Assembly: GCF_002931555.1 (NCBI RefSeq)
Contig: NZ_PSTZ01000007.1
Span: 868,001 to 932,000, forward strand
Direction of reading: 5' to 3'
Source: Pseudoclavibacter sp. RFBB5
GTDB taxonomy: Bacteria; Actinomycetota; Actinomycetes; Actinomycetales; Microbacteriaceae
Length of the DNA stretch: 64,000 nucleotides
A model generated the notes under the pieces. That model saw only the letters and a program-made list of their open reading frames with translations, did not search any database and was not told where the DNA came from. Position 1 is the first letter of the stretch; every line of letters starts with the position of its first letter. Shown in pieces: positions 9,311 through 15,641 of this stretch. The translations under genes and the position numbers were made by a program.

Positions 9311-9316
9311 AGCCTA
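9311..9316 (-). promoter_or_regulatory. -10 hexamer of the nitrilase gene (TAGGCT), leaderless type
   Basis: TAGGCT on the minus strand, 6 nt upstream of the ATG at 9304. Confidence 0.6.
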
Positions 9317-9414
9317 CGGTGAGGTGCGCTCGGTCGGGAAGTCTTCACCAACGCGTCACCCGCGACGCACCGACCCCAGCTTGTCTGCGCGCACCGTCAC
9401 GAGTACCTTCATTC

Positions 9415-9433
9415 TGCGAGCGGTGTGCTCGCA
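9415..9433 (+). promoter_or_regulatory. 5'-leader hairpin ahead of the acidic protein gene
   Basis: Perfect 7-bp stem TGCGAGC-GGTGT-GCTCGCA. It ends 4 nt before the Shine-Dalgarno segment cgaggag. A TACCTT hexamer at 9404-9409 would place transcription start at the foot of the stem, giving a 5'-terminal hairpin that could protect the mRNA. Confidence 0.5.
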
Positions 9434-9451
9434 GTCACGAGGAGTCGCCCC

Positions 9452-9835
9452 ATGCCTACCTACGCCGTGCTCTTGAAATACGAGGTCGTCTCGGCGCTCG
9501 TCATCGAAGCCGAATCCGAAGACGAAGCCGCGAAGATCGCCAACGAGTACGAATCCGAGGCTCACGACGCCGTCGAGGACACCGACGACGTCCGCGTCTC
9601 CTCGCGCCTGTGGGGCGACGGCACCCTCGAGGTGCAGACCGCCGCAGACGACGAAGCCGCTGAAGACCTGCTCGACGAGTGGATCGACGAGATCGAGAGC
9701 GAACTCGAAGACGCCGACGACGAAGACGACGACCTCGACGACGTCGAGGCCGAGCTCGACCCGGAGGGTGACGACGAGGTCGACGACTTCGACATCACCT
9801 CGGACGACGAGGACTCCGCAGCGAAGAAGGCCTAG
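9452..9835 (+). CDS. small protein with very acidic C-terminal tail
   Basis: 127 aa. Residues 1-60 look like a compact beta-alpha-beta domain (TYAVLLKYEVVSALVIEAES, then a helix DEAAKIANEYESEA), reminiscent of DpnD/PcfM-like domains; I cannot confirm that. Residues from about 70 onward are almost only Asp/Glu, ending AAKKA. The start is chosen at ATG 9452 because gaggag lies 8 nt upstream. Function unknown; the tail could mimic nucleic acid or bind cations. Single-gene transcript ended by a strong terminator. Confidence 0.85.
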   Translation: MPTYAVLLKYEVVSALVIEAESEDEAAKIANEYESEAHDAVEDTDDVRVSSRLWGDGTLEVQTAADDEAAEDLLDEWIDEIESELEDADDEDDDLDDVEAELDPEGDDEVDDFDITSDDEDSAAKKA

Positions 9836-9850
9836 CCTCAGCTGCCCGAT

Positions 9851-9883
9851 CGAGGGGCCGGATGCATCGCATCCGGCCCCTCG
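9851..9883 (+). terminator. terminator of the acidic protein gene
   Basis: Perfect 15-bp stem CGAGGGGCCGGATGC / GCATCCGGCCCCTCG with a 3-nt loop, 15 nt after the stop codon. Confidence 0.88.
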
Positions 9884-9936
9884 TCTGTCCCCGCCAGAGG
9901 CCGCTGGCTTCCCGGCCGACGCACCTCTGACCAGCA

Positions 9937-9996
9937 TCAGTGCGATATTCGGCCGATCGACCCGGAAGCGCGGCGTTCGCCGCAATATCGCACTGA
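9937..9996. repeat. long inverted repeat, REP/MITE-like or second terminator
   Basis: Perfect 13-bp arms TCAGTGCGATATT and AATATCGCACTGA separated by 34 nt that also contain smaller self-complementary pieces (GGCG..CGCC). It lies after the terminator of one gene and 20 nt before the stop of the convergent gene. The arms are more AT-rich than the surroundings. Confidence 0.6.
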
Positions 9997-10016
9997 AGTT
10001 GGACAGCGATCCTGCG

Positions 10017-11306
10017 CTACACGCGAGCGATCGCCTGGATGTCCTCCTCGAACTCGCGCTCGACGTCGGAGGAGACCGTGGTGCGCGTGGACGCGACGGA
10101 GGCGAGGAAGTCGTCCGTGGTCGGCCCGAGGGGCACGACGTCCCCCGAGTTCCGGGCCGCGACGGCGCGCTCGAGGGCGACCTGCGAGGCGCGGCGAGCG
10201 GCGAACTCGATGTCAGCCGGCGAGTACCCGCTGGTCTGCTCGACCAGCGCCGGCACGTCGACCGAGTCGCTGACCGATTCGGGCACGTATCGCTCCCAGA
10301 TCGCCCGGCGGGCTGCGGCGTCCGGTAATCCGATGGGGATGACGTAGTCGAAGCGCCCGTGGCGCAGGAAGGCCTGGTCGAGGGCTCGGATGAAGTTCGT
10401 CGCGCAGATGAGAAGACGCCCCGGCTTCTCACGGAACGCCGGGATGATCTTGAGGAGCTCGTTCGTGACGCCCTGCGTGGGCGACGGCGGCTCCCCCCCT
10501 CGGTGCGAGGCGATCTCCTCGACCTCGTCGATGAACACGACGGCGTGCTCGAGCGACTCGACCTGCTCGAACGTCTCGCGCAGCTCGCCGGCGAGGCCCC
10601 TGGGCGACGCCGAGAGTCGGGACGGGAAGACCTCGACGAACGGCCACCCGAGGCGGGAGGCGATGCCCTTGGCGAACGTCGTCTTGCCCGTGCCGGGAGG
10701 GCCGAAGAGCACGATCGCGCGTGGTGGCACGACGCCGTACTCCTCCGCGAGGTCTGGGTCGCTGAGCGGCAGAACGAGGCGCCGCTCCAGCACGTCCTTC
10801 TCGTGCTGCATGCCGCCGATCGCGTCCCAGCGGTCGGGTGGCAGGATGCGACCGCCGAGCTCGCGCAGCGCGACCATCTCCTGCTGCTTGACCCGGATCT
10901 CCCGCTCGAAGTAGCGCAGATGCCGCTTGTCGGCGAAACCGGCCTTCGTGAGCGCGCCGACCTGGGTCTGCTCGTCCGGCACGAGGATCGTGAGCTTCTG
11001 GAGGCCGTGCTGGGCCATCCGCTGCTCGAGGGAGGCGAGCAGCGCGCCGCCGATGCCGCGCCTGCGCCACTCGTCGTCAGTCGCGAAGAACACGATCCAG
11101 CCCTGGTCGTGGGCTGCCCGCGCCACGGCCACGCCGACGATCTTCTCCCCCGCGACCGCGACGACGGCGGTGTCCTTCCGGGTCGACGCGATGACCTCGC
11201 TCAGCCCGTACACCGGTTCGCTGCCCGAGCTGCGGTGCTGCTCCCAGAGCCGCAGCAGCGCATCCATGTCGGTCGGCTGGAAGTCGCGGATGCGCCAGGT
11301 GCTCAT
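10017..11306 (-). CDS. GNAT acetyltransferase - AAA+ ATPase fusion protein
   Basis: 429 aa with two domains. Residues 1-135: GNAT fold with acetyl-CoA motif RRRGIGGALL (81-90). Residues 158-429: CDC48/FtsH-type AAA+ module with WDAIGG (160-165), Walker A GPPGTGKT (202-209), Walker B VVFIDE (256-261), sensor-1 ATNF (302-305), arginine-finger candidate LRHGRFD (314-320) and a sensor-2 region YSPADIEFAARRA. No protease or DNA-binding domain is visible. The ATG overlaps the stop of the upstream aminotransferase gene (ATGA), so the two are translationally coupled. Possible role: acetylation coupled to ATP-driven remodelling; substrate unknown. Confidence 0.88.
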   Translation of the reverse strand: MSTWRIRDFQPTDMDALLRLWEQHRSSGSEPVYGLSEVIASTRKDTAVVAVAGEKIVGVAVARAAHDQGWIVFFATDDEWRRRGIGGALLASLEQRMAQHGLQKLTILVPDEQTQVGALTKAGFADKRHLRYFEREIRVKQQEMVALRELGGRILPPDRWDAIGGMQHEKDVLERRLVLPLSDPDLAEEYGVVPPRAIVLFGPPGTGKTTFAKGIASRLGWPFVEVFPSRLSASPRGLAGELRETFEQVESLEHAVVFIDEVEEIASHRGGEPPSPTQGVTNELLKIIPAFREKPGRLLICATNFIRALDQAFLRHGRFDYVIPIGLPDAAARRAIWERYVPESVSDSVDVPALVEQTSGYSPADIEFAARRASQVALERAVAARNSGDVVPLGPTTDDFLASVASTRTTVSSDVEREFEEDIQAIARV

Positions 11307-12370
11307 CCCCGTGCCCCCGCATGCACTCCCGCGAGCGCGGTGAGCGCGCGACTGTTGGCGTCTGGTGAGCCGATGGTGATGCGGATGCCTTCGCCGGGGA
11401 ATGCCCTGGCGAGGACGCCAGCTTCGGTGAGGGCGGCGTCGATGCGTGCGGTGTCGTCGCCGAGCCTGAGCCAGACGAAGTTCGCCTGGGAGTCTCCGAT
11501 GTTCCACCCCTGGGCTCGGAGCTCGGAGGTGACGCGGGCGCGTTCGGCGACGATGTCGTCGATGCGGTTGGCGAGCTCGGCTTCGGCGTCGAGCGACGCG
11601 GCGGCGGCGGTCTGGGCGAGGGCGGAGACGGCGAAGGGGACGGCGACCTTGCGGAGGTTGGCTGCGACGTCGGCTTGGGCGACGGCGTAGCCGATGCGGA
11701 GTCCGGCGAGGCCGTAGGCCTTGGAGAAGGTGTGGAGCACGGCGACGTTTGGGTACTCGCGGTAGAGGTCGATGCCGATGGCGGTCTCGGCGTCCCTGTT
11801 GAAGTGCTCGTAGGCCTCGTCGATCACGACGAGCACGTCGCTCGGGACGCGGTCGAGGAAGGCCCGCACCTCGGCGTGGGTGAGGCTCGCCCCCGTCGGG
11901 TTGTTGGGGTTGCAGACGAAGATGATGGCGGTGCGCTCGGTGATGGCGTCTGCCATGGCGTCGAGGTCGTGGCGTTCGTCGTGCGTGAGCGGCACCTGCA
12001 CGGGCGTCGCGCCTGCCCCGATCGCGATGATCGGGTAGGCCTCGAAGCTGCGCCAGGCGAACATCACCTCGTCGCCCTCTCCTGCGCTGGCCTGCACGAG
12101 CTGCGTCGCCACTTCGACGGACCCGGCTCCGAAGACGATGTTCTCCGGCTCGACGCCCTGCAGTTCAGCGATGCGTGCGGTCAGCTCGGGGGCGGCCATC
12201 GAGGGGTAGAGGTGGATGCGCTCGAGCTCGGCGGCGACCGCGTCGCGAACCGAGGCGAGGGGCGGGAAGGGGTTCTCGTTGGAGGAGAGCTTCACGACGT
12301 CGCTGGTGCTGGGCATGGCGCCCTGCTTGTACGCGGGGATGCGCTCGAGGGCGCTGCGCTGCTTGACCAT
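11303..12370 (-). CDS. pat: aromatic amino acid / histidinol-phosphate-type aminotransferase
   Basis: 355 aa, HisC/Pat family. The N-terminal RIPAYKQG motif is typical of the actinobacterial Pat (HisC2, phenylalanine) branch; LSSNENPFPP, NPNNPTG, DEAYEHF and the PLP lysine K217 in HTFSKAYGLAGLRIGY complete the signature. It would transfer an amino group between aromatic amino acids and 2-oxoglutarate, with HisC activity possible. Start supported by TACGCT 6 nt upstream. First gene of a two-gene operon with the GNAT-AAA+ fusion. Confidence 0.88.
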   Translation of the reverse strand: MVKQRSALERIPAYKQGAMPSTSDVVKLSSNENPFPPLASVRDAVAAELERIHLYPSMAAPELTARIAELQGVEPENIVFGAGSVEVATQLVQASAGEGDEVMFAWRSFEAYPIIAIGAGATPVQVPLTHDERHDLDAMADAITERTAIIFVCNPNNPTGASLTHAEVRAFLDRVPSDVLVVIDEAYEHFNRDAETAIGIDLYREYPNVAVLHTFSKAYGLAGLRIGYAVAQADVAANLRKVAVPFAVSALAQTAAAASLDAEAELANRIDDIVAERARVTSELRAQGWNIGDSQANFVWLRLGDDTARIDAALTEAGVLARAFPGEGIRITIGSPDANSRALTALAGVHAGARG

Positions 12371-12376
12371 GCTCTG

Positions 12377-12382
12377 AGCGTA
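12377..12382 (-). promoter_or_regulatory. -10 hexamer of the pat operon (TACGCT), leaderless type
   Basis: TACGCT on the minus strand, 6 nt before the pat ATG. Confidence 0.6.
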
Positions 12383-12427
12383 CAGAGAATCCGAAGCTTG
12401 GAGAGCGCGTCGTGGGTCCCCGCGTCG

Positions 12428-12433
12428 TAGCGT
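12428..12433 (+). promoter_or_regulatory. -10 hexamer of the SRAP gene (TAGCGT), leaderless type
   Basis: TAGCGT, then tgagtc, then ATG 12440. The 69-bp divergent region holds no TTCGAA-type LexA palindrome. Confidence 0.6.
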
Positions 12434-12439
12434 TGAGTC

Positions 12440-13180
12440 ATGTGCGGTCGTTACGTCACCCCAGCAGTCGAGCACGTCGAGGCGCTCTTCGACATCGAGG
12501 CGCTCGGCGCTGACCTGCCGGAGCCGTCGTACAACACTCCTCCGACGGATCCGGTGCCGGTTGTCGTCGAGCCGGAGCCGAAGGGCGGCGGGGATGCGGT
12601 GCGGCGCGTCGAGCGCGCCAGGTGGGGGCTGCTGCCTCCGTTCGCGAAGGATCCGAGCTTCTCGTCGAAGGCGTTCAACGCGCGTATCGAGACGGTGCTG
12701 GAGAAGCCGACGTTCCGCGGCCCGGTGAAGCAGCGGCGGGCGATCGTGCCAGCGGTCGGCTACTACGAGTGGCGCAAGACGGCGGATGGCACGAAGGCGG
12801 GTTCGAAGACGCCGTTCTTCATCCACCCGGGGCGGAGCGATGACCTGATCGCGTTTGCTGGTCTGTACTCGTGGTGGGCTGACCCGACGAAGCCCGGCGA
12901 CGACCCGTCCCGCTGGGTGCTCTCGACGACGATCCTGACGCGAGGGTCCACGGGCGAGCTGGCGAGCATCCACGACCGCATGCCTCTCATGCTGCCGCGG
13001 GCGCTGTGGGATCAGTGGCTGGACCAGTCGGTGGTCGGCACGCAGGGGTTGCTCGACGAGGCGAGCCTGGCGGGCGTGGAGCTGGCCTCGACACTCGTGA
13101 TGCACGAGGTCGGCCCGGAGGTGGGTCGGGTCGCGAGCTCAGGGCCGCAGCTCATGGCCCCGGTGTCGTCCCAGGGCTAG
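12440..13180 (+). CDS. SRAP domain protein (HMCES/YedK family)
   Basis: 246 aa. Family proteins form a covalent thiazolidine link to abasic sites in single-stranded DNA and shield them. All key residues are present: Cys2 immediately after the initiator Met (MCGRY), N32 in YNTPP, FNARIE (79-84), E110 in YYEW, and H178 in IHDRMPL. Exposed Cys2 needs Met removal, and the ATG start is fixed by the -10 hexamer 6 nt upstream. Despite the family's SOS-associated name, no SOS box precedes it here. Confidence 0.95.
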   Translation: MCGRYVTPAVEHVEALFDIEALGADLPEPSYNTPPTDPVPVVVEPEPKGGGDAVRRVERARWGLLPPFAKDPSFSSKAFNARIETVLEKPTFRGPVKQRRAIVPAVGYYEWRKTADGTKAGSKTPFFIHPGRSDDLIAFAGLYSWWADPTKPGDDPSRWVLSTTILTRGSTGELASIHDRMPLMLPRALWDQWLDQSVVGTQGLLDEASLAGVELASTLVMHEVGPEVGRVASSGPQLMAPVSSQG

Positions 13181-13241
13181 TCGGACCCGCGGCTCCACAG
13201 GCCTGCGGGCCGGTGCGCTTGCGACGAAAGCGCCGTGCGGG

Positions 13242-13928
13242 TCACGCCCTCGACTCGCGCGCCGCTCGTCGGGCCGTCGATGCCGAGAGGTGCGTGCGCA
13301 CCGCGGCCGCGGCGGCGACGGGGTCCTTGAGGCGGATCGCGTCGGCGATGGCCCGATGCTCGGCCAGCACGGCGGCCGAGTCCGCGGCGTTGCGCTCTCT
13401 GTCGGAGATGCGCGCGGGCGGCAGGATGATGGCGCGTGCGCCCATGCGGTCGAGGGCCGTGAGGAAGTAGCGGTTGCCGGATGCTGCGGCGATCGCGCGG
13501 TGGAAGGCGAAGTCCGCATCCACCGTCTCGCTGGGCAGGGTGGCCTTCGCGAGGGAGTCGAGGGCTGCGTCGATCTCGGCGATCTCCTGGGGCGACGGGG
13601 AGCGCGCCGCGAGCGCGGCGGCCTCGACCTCGACGGCGATCCGGAACGCGTGCAGCTCCGCGCGCTCAGCCTCGGTGTGCGCCCCGAGCCAGTCGTCACC
13701 CGCCGTGGGCGCGGGAGGGGTGAGCGCGTAGCTTCCGGAGCCGACGCGCGTGCGAACGAGGCCGCGCGACTGCAGGCGGTGCAGCGCCTCACGCACGACC
13801 GTCCTGCTCGCCCCGAACTCCTCGACGAGGCCGCCCTCGCTCGGCAGGCGGTCACCGGGGGCGATGACTCCTTCGACGATGCGGTCGGCGAGGACCCTGG
13901 CGATCTCCTCGGCGCGCGTCATGCTCAT
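13242..13928 (-). CDS. GntR-family regulator, FCD subfamily
   Basis: 228 aa. N-terminal winged helix (PGDRLPSEGGLVEEFGASRTVVREALHRLQSRGLV is spread over residues 24-58) and C-terminal all-helical FCD domain with metal/ligand-site residues such as D-x3-H (ADFAFHRAI) and later histidines. It lies downstream of the sugar-acid dehydratase gene on the same strand, so it probably controls that gene through the palindrome upstream of it. The start could be either ATG 13928 or ATG 13922. Confidence 0.9.
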   Translation of the reverse strand: MSMTRAEEIARVLADRIVEGVIAPGDRLPSEGGLVEEFGASRTVVREALHRLQSRGLVRTRVGSGSYALTPPAPTAGDDWLGAHTEAERAELHAFRIAVEVEAAALAARSPSPQEIAEIDAALDSLAKATLPSETVDADFAFHRAIAAASGNRYFLTALDRMGARAIILPPARISDRERNAADSAAVLAEHRAIADAIRLKDPVAAAAAVRTHLSASTARRAARESRA

Positions 13929-14024
13929 GGAGACATCGTGCCATCCCTGAAGCGAGCCAAGAGCTGGCCCGCCGTGCCGGGCTCAGCCACTCGCTGGCTT
14001 CATGCTGGACGCCCCACCCCGCGC

Positions 14025-15173
14025 TCAGACCGAGAGTGTCACGCTGTCGGTCGTCCAGGCCCGCGCCTGCTCGCTGAACGTGAACCCGAGCCCCGGACGG
14101 TCGGGCACGATCATCCGTCCGTCTCGCGTCTCGAGCCGCTCCTCGAAGAGCGGGTCGAGCCAGTCGAAGTGCTCGACCCACGGCTCGCGCGGGTAGCAGG
14201 CGGCCAGGTGCAGGTGGATCTCCATCGCGAAGTGCGGGGCGAGGTCGAGGCCCGCCTCGTCGGCGAGGGTCATGAGCCGGAGGAAGTTCGTGATCCCGCC
14301 GATGCGCGGCGCGTCCGGCTGGATGATGTCGCACGCGCGGGTGGTGATGAGCTGACGGTGCTCGGCCACCGAGGCGAGCATCTCGCCCGTCGCGATCGGG
14401 GTGTCGAGCGCACGCGCGAGATCCGCATGCCCCTCCGCGTCGTAGGCGTCGAGCGGCTCCTCGATCCACGTGAGGTCGAGGTCCTCGAGGCGGCGGCCCA
14501 TGCGCAGGGCAGTCGCCCGGTCCCACTGCTGATTCGCATCCACCATGAGCGGAACGCTCGCCCCGATGTGCTCGCGCACCGCGCGGACGCGGCGCAGGTC
14601 CTCGGCCGTATCCGGGAGGCCGACCTTGATCTTGATGCCGCCGATGCCTTCTGCGAGTGACTGCGTCGCGCGCTCGCGCACCTCGTCGAGCGACGCGTGG
14701 AGGAACCCGCCTGACGTGTTGTAGGTGCGCACCGAGTCGCGGTGCGCACCGAGCAGCTTCGAGAGCGGCAGGCCGGCGCGCTTGGCCTTCAGGTCGTAGA
14801 GCGCGATGTCCAACGCCGCGAGCGCCTGGGTGGCGACGCCCGAGCGCCCGACGGAGGCGCCGGCCCAGAGCAGCTTGGTGTACAGCTTCTGGATGTCGTT
14901 CGGGTCTTCGCCGAGGGCGACTTCGGCGACCTCCCGCGCATGGGCGTACTGGGCGGCACCGCCTGCACGCTTCGAGTAGCTGAACCCGTGGCCGGAGAGG
15001 CCCTGCTCGGTGCGGATCTCGGCGATGAGGAAGACGACCTCGGTCATGGGCTTCTGCCTGCCAGTGAAGACCTTCGCGTCGGAGATGGGGGTGGCAAGCG
15101 GGAGGCGGAGCGTCGAGAGCCGTATTGAGCGGATCGAGTCTGCCGAGCGGAGTGCGTCTGGGGTGTGAGTCAT
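14025..15173 (-). CDS. enolase-superfamily dehydratase (mandelate racemase / L-talarate-galactarate dehydratase-like)
   Basis: 382 aa. Enolase-superfamily barrel: KIKVG supplies the KxK catalytic lysines, VDANQQW and WIEEPLDAYD and ATGEML the metal-binding Asp/Glu/Glu, and PHFAMEIHLHLA the general-base histidine. This set is typical of acid-sugar dehydratases related to L-talarate/galactarate dehydratase; the exact substrate cannot be told. The reaction would remove water from an aldonate or aldarate to give a 2-keto-3-deoxy acid. ATG start preceded by aaggacgaagg. Followed by the GntR regulator gene. Confidence 0.87.
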   Translation of the reverse strand: MTHTPDALRSADSIRSIRLSTLRLPLATPISDAKVFTGRQKPMTEVVFLIAEIRTEQGLSGHGFSYSKRAGGAAQYAHAREVAEVALGEDPNDIQKLYTKLLWAGASVGRSGVATQALAALDIALYDLKAKRAGLPLSKLLGAHRDSVRTYNTSGGFLHASLDEVRERATQSLAEGIGGIKIKVGLPDTAEDLRRVRAVREHIGASVPLMVDANQQWDRATALRMGRRLEDLDLTWIEEPLDAYDAEGHADLARALDTPIATGEMLASVAEHRQLITTRACDIIQPDAPRIGGITNFLRLMTLADEAGLDLAPHFAMEIHLHLAACYPREPWVEHFDWLDPLFEERLETRDGRMIVPDRPGLGFTFSEQARAWTTDSVTLSV

Positions 15174-15210
15174 ATGCCTTCGTCCTTGAGGGTGACGTTC
15201 TGCAGAAAAG

Positions 15211-15236
15211 CTATCAGACAGCTTCAGAACCTGTCT
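15211..15236. promoter_or_regulatory. candidate GntR operator upstream of the dehydratase gene
   Basis: CTATCAGACAG (15211-15221) is a near-perfect palindrome about a central A, of the shape bound by FCD-type GntR proteins. AGACAG (15216-15221) and CTGTCT (15231-15236) also form a wider inverted repeat. It sits 38-63 nt upstream of the dehydratase start, between that gene and the divergent SOS operon. Confidence 0.5.
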
Positions 15237-15275
15237 AGCTGCAGCACACCCTCACCCTCTGACTGAGACTTGCGG

Positions 15276-15304
15276 TTGCCACTGTCGGTGGTGCGATTTA
15301 CGCT
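15276..15304 (+). promoter_or_regulatory. promoter of the DUF6504-dnaE2 operon
   Basis: TTGCCA (-35, 15276-15281), 17-nt spacer, TACGCT (-10, 15299-15304). Transcription should start near 15311, right at the LexA palindrome. Confidence 0.7.
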
Positions 15305-15312
15305 TGATCCAC

Positions 15313-15332
15313 ATTCGAATACAGATTCGAAT
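15313..15332. promoter_or_regulatory. SOS box (LexA operator)
   Basis: ATTCGAATACAGATTCGAAT: 8-bp perfectly complementary arms around a 4-nt centre, matching the actinobacterial LexA form TCGAA(N)6TTCGA. It begins 9 nt after the -10 hexamer, so bound LexA would block initiation. The operon includes dnaE2, a classical SOS target. Confidence 0.85.
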
Positions 15333-15349
15333 CAACGAAGGAGGGAACC

Positions 15350-15634
15350 ATGCCAACCGTCATCGACGACACCATCGACGTCGCCGTCAGCCCAGACGGG
15401 CAGCCGGTCTCCTTCGTGTGGCAGCGCTTCCTCTACACCGTCACGGGCCAACCCCAGGCCTACTTCCGCAGGCTCCCGCCGTGGTGGCACGGAGGCTCAT
15501 CCCCGGAGCGCATCGACCAGGAGCTGTGGCGCGTCACCGCGGTCCGCGACAGCGCACACGGGCAGCACGACGGACACCTCTACGACCTCTGCCGCGCCTC
15601 CGGCGGCTGGCTCCTGGCGCTGAGCTGGGAGTGA
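15350..15634 (+). CDS. DUF6504 family protein (mutasome-associated small protein)
   Basis: 94 aa. It contains the aromatic-rich PQAYFRRLPPWWHGG and the ending GGWLLALSWE that mark DUF6504, a small family encoded beside imuB and dnaE2 in actinobacteria. No enzymatic motif. Very strong Shine-Dalgarno site (gaaggaggga) before the ATG. Encoded 7 nt before dnaE2, under the SOS box, so a part in translesion synthesis is the natural inference; its biochemical role is not known to me. Confidence 0.85.
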   Translation: MPTVIDDTIDVAVSPDGQPVSFVWQRFLYTVTGQPQAYFRRLPPWWHGGSSPERIDQELWRVTAVRDSAHGQHDGHLYDLCRASGGWLLALSWE

Positions 15635-15641
15635 GGACACG

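Noticed and set aside
11675-12430. 251-aa plus-strand frame that reads like a folded protein
   Set aside because: Exact antisense of pat; the pat frame carries all catalytic motifs.
12371-12439. SOS box in the SRAP/pat intergenic region
   Set aside because: No TTCGAA-type palindrome; only two divergent -10 hexamers.
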